Origin: a virus
IMG/VR virus record: IMGVR_UViG_3300009130_001286
Location: 1-24,275 of that record
DNA length: 24,275 bases
Reading direction: 5' to 3' (one strand)
Shown: piece after piece, positions 15,273 to 22,514 of the stretch
Layout of the letters: each line of letters begins with the position of its first letter
How positions within the stretch are numbered: the stretch's first letter is position 1
The notes under the pieces: model-generated
Told to the model about the DNA's origin: nothing
The model's database searches: none
Seen by the model: only the letters and a program-made list of their open reading frames with translations
Made by a program: the position numbers and the translations under genes

Positions 15273-16049
15273 TTATTTCCCTTTAATAAAGTAATAGCCA
15301 TGGTCTTTAAAATCTTTTTTATTCATGATGTCATTACCTTTGGCATCGACCGGAGAGTTACCAGGAAAAACAGTCATTAAGGTAAGCACAGGCTTTCCAT
15401 TAACTTCACCGACCTGGGCAGCAATTACATTAACTTTATCAGTGGGGTTTTGCATCTTGTTGCCGGGAATAACCCCGATATCTTGCTTAATAAATGCCGG
15501 TACATCGGCAGCAAGGTGCTCTTTGGTATATGGCTTCCCCTCTTGGGTGACCAGTTCATACTTATTTTGTTGAGCTACTTTACTCACAACATCCCAGTCT
15601 TTAACCCGATCGACCATTCCAAATCGTTCCAGATCGGTAGAAACAGAAATACTCGGATCAGACGGATCGAGCTTTTTAAGACTATCGTGCCCAACCTGGG
15701 CGCCGGCGGGAATGTTTAGCCACTTGTACTTCGTCGTCCCACGCTCTTCGACTTGTTTGGTGGGTGGTGTAGATAGAACTTTTAAAATAAGATCAGAGAC
15801 TTTTTGTTCAGGAACGGCCCAACTGGAGCCGGGGTTACTTTTATCAAAATGCTTTTTAATATGATCGGATCCAAGCTCGCCAGGAAACTGTACATAATAC
15901 AAATTCTTTAAATCTTTTACTGTGTCGGGCGTCACCTTATCTGCCAAATGGGAGAGATATTGGTTGCCTTGCAGAATTTGCTGTACTTGAGCAGCGGGCT
16001 CTTCTTGTTCATTTAAGAACCTCTTCCAGTTTTCCATTATAAGTTTCAT
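15273..16049 (-). CDS. Putative packaged protein with capsid-targeting-like leader, unknown body
   Basis: The 258-residue protein starts MKLIMENWKRFLNE. This leader closely matches the next gene's (E-x-W-K/R-R-F/Y) and ends in L12-N13-E14, a fit to the T4 prohead-protease rule. The remainder is soluble and mixed. The C-terminal stretch (KPVLTLMTVFPGNSP and the DHGYYF end) vaguely recalls RNase-toxin-like folds, but I cannot support that call. ATG 16049 was preferred over an in-frame GTG at 16052. No ribosome-binding site is visible. The motif ACTATTTATA lies 5 to 14 bases upstream, so a transcript from it would be nearly leaderless. Together with the kinase-HAD gene it forms a two-gene unit. 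Confidence 0.78.
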   Translation of the reverse strand: MKLIMENWKRFLNEQEEPAAQVQQILQGNQYLSHLADKVTPDTVKDLKNLYYVQFPGELGSDHIKKHFDKSNPGSSWAVPEQKVSDLILKVLSTPPTKQVEERGTTKYKWLNIPAGAQVGHDSLKKLDPSDPSISVSTDLERFGMVDRVKDWDVVSKVAQQNKYELVTQEGKPYTKEHLAADVPAFIKQDIGVIPGNKMQNPTDKVNVIAAQVGEVNGKPVLTLMTVFPGNSPVDAKGNDIMNKKDFKDHGYYFIKGK

Positions 16050-16053
16050 CACT

Positions 16054-16063
16054 TATAAATAGT
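16054..16063 (-). promoter_or_regulatory. Candidate late-promoter motif
   Basis: The minus strand has AGACTATTTATA, of which ACTATTTATA is 16054-16063, immediately after the groES stop and just before the packaged-protein gene at 16049. The identical 12 bases recur at 23237-23248 before another gene of the same class. It is unlike the TTGACA/TATAAT sites. Confidence 0.4.
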
Positions 16064-16342
16064 CTAACTATCCGATAAAATACCGATTACGTGGTTTTCC
16101 TTGATGACCGTAAAGGTCTCGCCGTTGTGCTGGATGTCACGGAGCATGTGTGCTTCCACGACAAGTTGCAATCCGGTGCCCCACAGGGTTCCCGATTCGC
16201 CCGAGCAGTTGACTACTTCAACCACGGCAAATGGGCTCTCTACTGCGCGGTAATCCTGGGGTAGCAGGATACCGCTATCTTCTGTGTCTGTGTCCTCGAC
16301 GGTTCGTACCGAGAGGTAATTATTTACTGGTGTAAGTGTCAT
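16064..16342 (-). CDS. groS: GroES-type co-chaperonin
   Basis: This is a 92-residue co-chaperonin that caps GroEL. The order matches Cpn10: N-terminal strand (NNYLSVRTVE), mobile loop ending in the hydrophobic GILLP (equivalent of GroES IVL), the AVVEVV strand, LVVEAHMLRDI, then ETFTVIKENHVIGIL at the C-terminus. It is slightly shorter than E. coli GroES (97). ATG 16342 has a strong AAAGGAGAT site and overlaps the HNH gene's stop (ATGA). With the phage GroEL at 1-897 the virus appears to bring a complete chaperonin pair, although the genes are 15 kb apart. T4 brings only gp31, a GroES analogue. The next gene encodes a capsid-targeted-like protein, which fits a capsid-assembly role. Confidence 0.93.
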   Translation of the reverse strand: MTLTPVNNYLSVRTVEDTDTEDSGILLPQDYRAVESPFAVVEVVNCSGESGTLWGTGLQLVVEAHMLRDIQHNGETFTVIKENHVIGILSDS

Positions 16343-16920
16343 CTTATCTCCTTTATCTCATTTAAATAAGCGAATTCGCCAAACTCTTTAATAACATAAT
16401 CATTGTAGGCTTGGGCGGCTTTCTCCGCAGTAGTAAAATACCCAATGCTCTTCTTTTTGCCGCTGGTGCCAGGGATTGCGCCCATGGCTTTATATTTCTT
16501 CTTGTACCTTGGGTCTTTCACTTTATAGACCCCCTTATATCCCGTAGTACTATCCGAACGCAATTTCTTGTTCATAGCGTTTTGCGATGCCGTACAAACA
16601 CGCAGGTTTTGTTTTCTATTATCCAAGGCATTCCCGTTAATATGATCTATATGCATTCCCTCGGGGGATCCCATTATTAATCTGTGAACAAAAACCTGAC
16701 TCCTTCCATTCGATCTGTCAATATGCGGGCCCGAGTAGGCGACTGCATATTTTAAATTGGGGGTCGGGTGGAAAAGCCTCCACTTACCGGAGCTTTTACG
16801 AAGCTTTCCTGTCTTGGTGTATGACCGCGAGGCTTCCATAACCATTTCGTAATCTTCGTCATCAACGAGCACATATTCATCTGAAAGATCCTCTCCGATC
16901 CATAGTTGTATCTTCTTCAT
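16339..16920 (-). CDS. HNH homing endonuclease with AP2 DNA-binding domain
   Basis: This 193-residue, free-standing homing endonuclease-type protein would cut DNA and spread itself into empty sites. The HNH core spans about 75-115: VFVHRLIMG (H79), MHIDHINGNALDN (H90, H93, N97) and NLRV. An AP2-like DNA-binding domain follows (about 124-187: TGYKGVYK, KKKSIGYFTTAEKAAQAY). ATG 16920 has AGGAAGAT upstream. It sits between the Fe-S carrier and groES and is translationally coupled to groES by ATGA, so it is well settled in the unit. A promoter-like site inside the Fe-S carrier gene (17058-17086) may drive it. Confidence 0.95.
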   Translation of the reverse strand: MKKIQLWIGEDLSDEYVLVDDEDYEMVMEASRSYTKTGKLRKSSGKWRLFHPTPNLKYAVAYSGPHIDRSNGRSQVFVHRLIMGSPEGMHIDHINGNALDNRKQNLRVCTASQNAMNKKLRSDSTTGYKGVYKVKDPRYKKKYKAMGAIPGTSGKKKSIGYFTTAEKAAQAYNDYVIKEFGEFAYLNEIKEIR

Positions 16921-16928
16921 TTATCTTC

Positions 16929-17237
16929 CTAACTAAATGATGATCCACATCCACATGTGGTGTTTGCGCGGGGGTTCATAAACACGAACCCTTCACGCTG
17001 CAATGTCTTTACAAAGTCCACTGTGGTCTCGCTTAAGATGTCCGCACTATATGGATCAATATACACCGTAGCTCCTGGGATGTCAAGGAGAATATCTTCT
17101 TCATCAAAATCTGTCTCTATGTTCAAGACATATGTCATCCCTGAGCACCCTCCTCCTTGGACCGCAACTCGCACCATTTCGTCTTCTGTAATAACGGTAG
17201 CCAGGTGTTCTTTGGCTGCTGGTGTAAACTGAATCAT
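16929..17237 (-). CDS. iscA: A-type iron-sulfur carrier (IscA/ErpA/HesB family)
   Basis: This 102-residue Fe-S cluster carrier has the three family cysteines: C31 in GGGCSG, and C95 and C97 in TTCGCGSSF, with spacing like E. coli IscA. It would carry or deliver [Fe-S] clusters. ATG 17237 lies two bases after the RNR stop. An upstream in-frame start overlapping that gene is less likely. HesB/IscA genes are known auxiliary genes of some marine phages. Class II RNR does not itself need an Fe-S cluster, so the client protein is not clear. Confidence 0.95.
   Translation of the reverse strand: MIQFTPAAKEHLATVITEDEMVRVAVQGGGCSGMTYVLNIETDFDEEDILLDIPGATVYIDPYSADILSETTVDFVKTLQREGFVFMNPRANTTCGCGSSFS
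17058..17086 (-). promoter_or_regulatory. Sigma-70-type promoter inside iscA, upstream of HNH-groES
   Basis: On the minus strand TTGACA (17081-17086), 17 bases, TATATT (17058-17063). The predicted start near 17051 leaves a leader of about 131 bases before the HNH gene. It also encodes part of IscA (LDIPGATVYI), so chance is possible. Confidence 0.5.
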
Positions 17238-17239
17238 CT

Positions 17240-19705
17240 CTACCCACACTTTGCAAAGCCGCAGTTCTTACAGGTCACGCAGCCTTCCACATATACCAAC
17301 CCTTCGGTTCCACACTCACCACATGTTTTTTCTGTGGCAGTCTGTCCGTCTGGAATGTAGTTCTTTAGTACCCGGGCGACACACTTGGCGAAACTGAACA
17401 TATCAGAGTCTCGATCCTTCTGTAGTTGCTCCACCACATATTGGATGTTTGCCCCATGGCGCAGGCCCAACGAAATCATCCGAGTGAAAGCGCTATGGTT
17501 GGCGTTGTCAAACACCTTGACCAAATCCTTAATAATGATTGTATCACCATTTGTCCCCACCTTCAAGTCATAAATGGAATTCATTGACTTGCGGGGATTC
17601 TTGACGAGGATGCCCTTGGCTTTATCTCGCGGAATCTCGATCAGATTAGAAAGCCCCCCCATAACCTCGTATGGCTTGTCATCCATGAGTCCGACCATAA
17701 TAACCCATCTTTCGCCCTTAATGGTGGTATGATGAATGTTACAATCTAGCTCGATGGGGCGCTTGGGGGCTGTGTGCTGCGGGAATCCCGACTCTTCTTC
17801 TGTTTTGTCGATCAAGACACCAGACCGGGAACCATCCACATATACAGTAATACCCTTTAGTCCCATCTTCCAGCCCTGCATGTAGAGTTCTCCCACCAGC
17901 GCAGGGTCGGTGCCCTTTGGCAGATTGATGGTAGAACTGATGCTGTGGTCGATGGATTGCTGGATTACAGACTGAATAGCTACGCGCTTGGTCCAGTCAA
18001 TACTGTCGGCCTCGACAAAGAAGGCAGGTAGCGGCCCAGGATCCTTGAAAGGATGCTGTTCGCGCCACTGTTGAGCGTTGTGGTGGAATACTTCATACTC
18101 TACCCAGCGATCTCCCAGATCATCCACAAAGTCGGCGTCCAGGTGTTGCTCGTCATGTGAAAGCTTTCGTCGACGAGTGTAAGAATTCCTGAATACTGGT
18201 TCCAAACCAGATGAGGTCTGCGACATAATAGAAACAGACCCAGTGGGCGCATTTGTCAGAATTGAAATATTTCGACGACCATGCTTAGCAATAAGTTCTT
18301 TTATGTTCTTCGGTAACCGCTGAATGAACTCATTGTTCTCTTCGATGTTCCAGTCGAAGGCAGGAAATGCGCCTCGTTCCTGGGCAAGATAGACGCTCTC
18401 TTCGTAGGCAGCGTCCCGTAGGGTGCGATAAATTTTCTCCGTGATTACAAGGGCTTCGTCGCTATCGTAGGCTAAATTCAGACAAGCTAGCGCATCGGCA
18501 AGACCGTGGGTGCCTAAACCCGTACGGCGGCCGTTTGTGGCCGCACCGTAAAGCTTCGTCCACAGCTCCTTTTCGTCCTTCGAGTCGGCGATGGTACGAA
18601 TATTCTCAAGCTTTTCAAGTTCCAATTCCACCAAGTCATCCGATAGGCGCATGCCGATAGCAGTAATCTCTTTCAGTTTATTAAAGTCAAACTCTGCATT
18701 TTTTTCAAAAGAATTTTTCACGAGGCTTTTTAAATTCAAAGAGATAAGTCTACAGGAGTCATAAGCCGATAACGGGATTTCCCCACATGGATTAGTGGTC
18801 TTCGTCTCAAACTCTGGATACGAATGGGCCGGGAGATTCTTTGTAATATTGTCCCACATGAGCAGCCCGGGTTCAGCGGTAGTGGTGGCTGATTCAATAA
18901 CAGCGGCCCAAAGCTCTGCAGCATCGATCTCTGCAGTGTAGTCGGGCTCTGTTGCGGCCACCGGGAACTGCAGAGTGAATGTTTCCCCTCTCTCAACCGC
19001 CTCCATAAAGGCATCGGTAATCTTTACAGAGACGTTGGCACCGGTGACTTTTGTGAGATCGTGCTTCATCTTGACAAACTCAGCAATGTCAGGGTGACGA
19101 ATGTCCATAGAGATCATGAGAGCACCGCGGCGGCCGTTCTGTCCGATCATCCGACAAACATATGAATAGAAGTCAGCAAAACTCCAAGCCCCAGTAGTAG
19201 TCCGAGCAGAGTTGTTAACGGGAGCACCCTCGGGACGCAGATCAGAAATATCAAGCCCAACGCCACAACGACGTTTAAACAAGTTAGCAAGGTCCTTGCC
19301 AGCGTCCATAATGGACGAAACACTGTCTTGTGGATTGTCGACAACCACACAGTTTGATAAAGATACATTAACATAATCATTTCCTATTCCCATCATCGGA
19401 GAGCCTTGGGGTACAATATATTTGAAATTTTTTAAATACGAATAAATTTCTTCTTCGGAGAGATAAGGTCCTGACCGCCGCGCATACGTCTGCCCAGCCA
19501 CCGGACTTGTACGCCCTTGTTCAAATTTTTCTTCCATTCGAGCAAATTCTTTAGCCAAACGGCGATGCATATTGTCGGGAACTTGCTCTAAAAAATTGCC
19601 CTTCTTGTCGCGCAAACAATACTTTGTCATAAACACATTAGTTGCTAACTCATCACCACCAAAATATTCCAGAGTTGCCTCGCGGACTTCATTTTCCTCA
19701 AACAT
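17240..19705 (-). CDS. nrdJ: Class II (adenosylcobalamin-dependent) ribonucleotide reductase
   Basis: The enzyme reduces ribonucleotides to deoxyribonucleotides using a B12-derived thiyl radical. Positions count from the first of two ATGs (19708). Key cysteines are C120 (SLSNC), the thiyl-radical C308 in NPCGEIPL with E310, and C319 (DSCRL). The 11-residue gap from C308 to C319 equals that in Lactobacillus NrdJ (408/419). Glycyl-radical or NrdB features are absent. TNAPTGS and STINLPKGT are typical substrate-site blocks, and VYVDGSRSG precedes a TSCPD-like C-terminal domain. A zinc-ribbon-like tail has C796, C799, C810, C813, C816 and C821. The start at 19705 (second ATG) is favoured because GGAGG is six bases away. 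Class II works with or without oxygen but depends on cobalamin. Confidence 0.97.
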   Translation of the reverse strand: MFEENEVREATLEYFGGDELATNVFMTKYCLRDKKGNFLEQVPDNMHRRLAKEFARMEEKFEQGRTSPVAGQTYARRSGPYLSEEEIYSYLKNFKYIVPQGSPMMGIGNDYVNVSLSNCVVVDNPQDSVSSIMDAGKDLANLFKRRCGVGLDISDLRPEGAPVNNSARTTTGAWSFADFYSYVCRMIGQNGRRGALMISMDIRHPDIAEFVKMKHDLTKVTGANVSVKITDAFMEAVERGETFTLQFPVAATEPDYTAEIDAAELWAAVIESATTTAEPGLLMWDNITKNLPAHSYPEFETKTTNPCGEIPLSAYDSCRLISLNLKSLVKNSFEKNAEFDFNKLKEITAIGMRLSDDLVELELEKLENIRTIADSKDEKELWTKLYGAATNGRRTGLGTHGLADALACLNLAYDSDEALVITEKIYRTLRDAAYEESVYLAQERGAFPAFDWNIEENNEFIQRLPKNIKELIAKHGRRNISILTNAPTGSVSIMSQTSSGLEPVFRNSYTRRRKLSHDEQHLDADFVDDLGDRWVEYEVFHHNAQQWREQHPFKDPGPLPAFFVEADSIDWTKRVAIQSVIQQSIDHSISSTINLPKGTDPALVGELYMQGWKMGLKGITVYVDGSRSGVLIDKTEEESGFPQHTAPKRPIELDCNIHHTTIKGERWVIMVGLMDDKPYEVMGGLSNLIEIPRDKAKGILVKNPRKSMNSIYDLKVGTNGDTIIIKDLVKVFDNANHSAFTRMISLGLRHGANIQYVVEQLQKDRDSDMFSFAKCVARVLKNYIPDGQTATEKTCGECGTEGLVYVEGCVTCKNCGFAKCG

Positions 19706-19707
19706 CA

Positions 19708-21075
19708 TCAGCCTCCATTATTCTTTTTAAATTTCTTATAAGTGTCTACTAACTTAGCTTTCTGCTTCTTAGCGCTCACCTCCACAACCTCATCCTCTTC
19801 GGATGGCTCCAATACTTTGATGCACACATTTGAGGTATCCATAAATAAAGGAAATACCAAACCATCAGGTCCGTTTCGATTCTTGGCCACGAAAAGACGA
19901 CCACCATTTGCGGCCTTGTCTTCAATCGTTCTCGAAATGCTGAAGATAAAGTCGGACACAAAGCATTTGTTGAATGCTTCTGAGATTGACTCCATAGTAA
20001 TAACTTCTGCGTTCAAGCCCGACCTATTCGTTTGGGATGCTGTCCACACAGGACATTTATATTCGGCTGCGATACCACGCAGCTCTTCATAAATAGATTC
20101 AAGTTCGTTTCTCTTCTCCTTAAGATATCGCACGGGGCGCAATAAATCGCCATAATCGATGATGATCATGTCCACATTTATATCCCGCATTCGGAGCTTT
20201 TCTAAATGATTCCGAATAGTTTGAGTGCTTGCTGTCTTGGTAGGATATTCTTTTACAATTAATTTCCCCTCAATCTCCAAAACTTCCTCATAAATTTTCT
20301 CTTTGAAAGAAGAGAGGCTTTGAAGCGGAATCTTCGTCAAGCACGAATCGTAGCGCGACGCTACCACTGTGTCTTGCAGTTCAAGAGTGTAGTGTACTAC
20401 CGTCTTCCCTTCTTTGAGAGCTTGAGTTCCCAAATGAACAAGCGCCATTGACTTGCCCGCACCAGTGGGGGCGATAACTACGCCCAACTCCTTCTGGCCT
20501 AGGCCGCCCTTGCAGATGTCATCGATAAGCTCCCAGCCAGTGGTGGTTGGGTTGCGGAATCGAGGCTTGAATCGCTCTTCAAAATCCCTCTTCCAATCGT
20601 AACCCTCTTCGTTGTCCATTCCAAGCTTCAACGAATCGTTGATAACCTGGGAAATCTCATCAAAAGACGATGACTGCAGGAGGCCAATAGATTTCACCAT
20701 CGCGGATTTCAAATTCTGCTTCTTGCAGAAGTCGAGAGAGGTATCCTTAATATATTCTACATCCGTCGACGGGCTGATCTGGCTGCGCACATAGAACTCC
20801 CGAACCTGTTTGGCTGTGAGTTCATTCTCGTTGTCCAACTCCGACCGCAAGATGGTCTTCATAATATCCCGCGACGGATGCACCCCATACTTCTTGCGAT
20901 AATCAAAAATCTTGTTCAAAAAGAGCTTAAGATAATTAAGCTCAAGGAAGTTTACATCCAGAACTTCCTCAATCTGGTCTGCGAACGGTCGATCATCCAA
21001 GATCACCATACACAACTTTTCCTGAAATGATTTTCCATACTTGGAAAAGTTGACAGGCTCTCCGTTTATTTTCAT
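19708..21075 (-). CDS. dnaB: Replicative DnaB-type helicase (T4 gp41-like)
   Basis: This is a hexameric 5'-3' helicase for the phage fork. The N-terminal helical domain (about 1-150) leads to a RecA-like core: Walker A APTGAGKS (about 202-209), TLELQD, Walker B VDMIIIDYGDLL (D307) and the H3 motif TASQTNRSG. The length (455) suits the family. The first ATG of the open frame (21090) lies within the discriminator of promoter 21094-21122, upstream of the predicted transcript start. The next ATG, 21075 (MKINGEP), has AAGGGA four to five bases upstream and is preferred. The TGA overlaps nothing essential and leads straight into nrdJ. No primase is in the window. Confidence 0.95.
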   Translation of the reverse strand: MKINGEPVNFSKYGKSFQEKLCMVILDDRPFADQIEEVLDVNFLELNYLKLFLNKIFDYRKKYGVHPSRDIMKTILRSELDNENELTAKQVREFYVRSQISPSTDVEYIKDTSLDFCKKQNLKSAMVKSIGLLQSSSFDEISQVINDSLKLGMDNEEGYDWKRDFEERFKPRFRNPTTTGWELIDDICKGGLGQKELGVVIAPTGAGKSMALVHLGTQALKEGKTVVHYTLELQDTVVASRYDSCLTKIPLQSLSSFKEKIYEEVLEIEGKLIVKEYPTKTASTQTIRNHLEKLRMRDINVDMIIIDYGDLLRPVRYLKEKRNELESIYEELRGIAAEYKCPVWTASQTNRSGLNAEVITMESISEAFNKCFVSDFIFSISRTIEDKAANGGRLFVAKNRNGPDGLVFPLFMDTSNVCIKVLEPSEEDEVVEVSAKKQKAKLVDTYKKFKKNNGG

Positions 21076-21093
21076 TGCTTCCCTTGTCATTGT

Positions 21094-21122
21094 ATAATAC
21101 TAGGTCCTTAGTGCTTTGTCAA
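21094..21122 (-). promoter_or_regulatory. Sigma-70-type promoter for the helicase-nrdJ unit
   Basis: On the minus strand TTGACA (21117-21122), 17 bases, TATTAT (21094-21099). The -35 sits in a perfect 6-base-arm inverted repeat, GTGCTT-GACA-AAGCAC. The predicted start near 21087 leaves a 12-base leader with AAGGGA before ATG 21075, which decides the helicase start. Confidence 0.8.
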
Positions 21123-22065
21123 GCACAATCCTGTTCATTGTTGCATGTAGATCGTCCCAATTGAATACCCCAAAGCCATCCTGATTCATCATGCGAATAA
21201 CCTCAGTTTTGTTGTAATCGTATTCAAAATTATCCAGGGCATAATGCACCTTGTCACGGCACTGCAAAGACAGGGCCGGAGCATACAGTTGCATCAACTT
21301 ATAGTTCTCTATAATTACATCTCTGTACTCCAAAACGTTCGTGAAAAACTTAGCTTTTGACTCGGTTTTAAGACACGAATCGAAAATCTCCTGCAATGTT
21401 ACATCCTTATCCTCCCTCAAGAATGTTAAGTTTTTTGAAATACTTTTTAGGCCTGCGCGTGGAACACCTTTCAAATTATCTGAGGGGTCTCCGGCTATTG
21501 CCCGGGCAATTGCAAAATTACGAGGATGAATATCAAAATCCTCTACAATGTTTAGTTTAGTGTGGACCTTCTTTTGAATCGGCCGGAACAAAACCGTTTC
21601 ATCGTCACAGAGTTGAAGGAAGTCTTTATCACTAGAGACTATTACTTTCTCCCATCCTTTGAATTGATCCACCTGAGTGGCAAAAGCAATTACATCATCA
21701 GCTTCCACCTCGTCGAAGCGCAGCTGAATGACAGGAAGCTCATTAAGATATTCCATCAGCCGCAGTTGTTGCCACGCCATGTTGGCGCGCTGTTGTTCAT
21801 CCGTCAGGTCTGTTTGCCGATTGACACGGATAGGCTTACGGCCCTCTTTATAATTCTTGTTCTGCTCTCGCCTCTTACGGCTTCCGCCGGGACCATCCCA
21901 GATGATCATCACAGTGTCTGGCTTGATGTCACGACAGAGCTTCTGTAGGATGCCTAGGAAGCCCTTGAGGCCCCCGATGGGCTGTCCGTTGGTAGACAGG
22001 CTAGGGTTGACGATGAAAGCCCGGAAATAGGCGTTCAGGGCGTCTACAATCATTACGCGCTTCAT
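21100..22065 (-). CDS. 5'-3' exonuclease/flap endonuclease
   Basis: This 321-residue PIN-like 5' nuclease resembles the Pol I N-terminal domain and T4 RNase H; it would remove RNA primers and flaps at the fork. Metal-binding acidic residues include D8 (IVDALN), D57 (IIWDG), E121/D123/D124 (VEADDV) and D146/D148 (SSDKDF). The helix-3-turn-helix follows at about 192-208 (GDPSDN, GVPRAG). ATG 22065 overlaps the deaminase stop (ATGA). The promoter of the helicase gene overlaps its last bases. Confidence 0.95.
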   Translation of the reverse strand: MKRVMIVDALNAYFRAFIVNPSLSTNGQPIGGLKGFLGILQKLCRDIKPDTVMIIWDGPGGSRKRREQNKNYKEGRKPIRVNRQTDLTDEQQRANMAWQQLRLMEYLNELPVIQLRFDEVEADDVIAFATQVDQFKGWEKVIVSSDKDFLQLCDDETVLFRPIQKKVHTKLNIVEDFDIHPRNFAIARAIAGDPSDNLKGVPRAGLKSISKNLTFLREDKDVTLQEIFDSCLKTESKAKFFTNVLEYRDVIIENYKLMQLYAPALSLQCRDKVHYALDNFEYDYNKTEVIRMMNQDGFGVFNWDDLHATMNRIVLDKALRT

Positions 22066-22445
22066 AGACGCATCCTCTCGATCTTGCCATGTTCATTGGT
22101 ATAATAGACGCGACGCACACCCACATGACGCATGGCTGCTTCGCACATAGGACAAGGCTTGCTGATGCGCGCCTCTCCCTCTTTGTTGATACGGGCGACA
22201 TACACTGTCGAACCTTGTGTGGTAGAGCGGTCCATCCCTAGGATAGCTCCCAACTCTGCATGGAGCGTGGCTTCACCATCGCCCTCTTTACGAAATCTTG
22301 CACCGAAACTACAATGCCGGTGCTTGTTGCAGGAAACGCTTCGCACGGAACTTCCCTTAACGAGAACGGCTCCGTGCCTAAACTTTCCGTATTGTGATTG
22401 TTCCGCCACTCTCTTGGCGAACTCTATATATCGTTTGTTCTTCAA
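22062..22445 (-). CDS. Zinc-dependent CMP/dCMP-type deaminase
   Basis: This 127-residue cytidine/deoxycytidylate deaminase fold has the zinc ligands and proton shuttle HAE at 62-64 and PCPMC with C98 and C101. dCMP to dUMP is the likely phage reaction, feeding dTMP synthesis beside the dUTPase, but it is shorter than T4 dCMP deaminase (193) and the substrate is not settled. No ATG is possible before the fold: the start is TTG at 22445, with AGGGGAT upstream and an in-frame stop just before. Promoter 22476-22504 gives a 24-base leader. Confidence 0.88.
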   Translation of the reverse strand: MKNKRYIEFAKRVAEQSQYGKFRHGAVLVKGSSVRSVSCNKHRHCSFGARFRKEGDGEATLHAELGAILGMDRSTTQGSTVYVARINKEGEARISKPCPMCEAAMRHVGVRRVYYTNEHGKIERMRL

Positions 22446-22469
22446 CTGTATCCCCTAACGTATGAAACT

Positions 22470-22494
22470 CCTATGAGTATATCCCATAGGAGCC
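22470..22494 (-). repeat. Inverted repeat around the deaminase -10 element
   Basis: CTCCTATG and CATAGGAG, 8-base arms nine bases apart, flank TATACT. It could be an operator for a dimeric regulator or a weak terminator for the preceding gene; it is followed by only TTTC on the minus strand. Confidence 0.6.
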
Positions 22495-22504
22495 TCTATG
22501 TCAA
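22476..22504 (-). promoter_or_regulatory. Sigma-70-type promoter for the deaminase-exonuclease unit
   Basis: On the minus strand TTGACA (22499-22504), 17 bases, TATACT (22476-22481), lying in the gap after the gene ending at 22515. The predicted start is near 22469. The -10 lies inside the inverted repeat 22470-22494. Confidence 0.82.
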
Positions 22505-22514
22505 GGGTTTTGTT

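Noticed and set aside
15273-16049. RNase toxin domain at the C-terminus of the first packaged-type protein
   Set aside because: The TVFPG-like stretch alone is too short to assign a toxin fold and no catalytic set could be identified.
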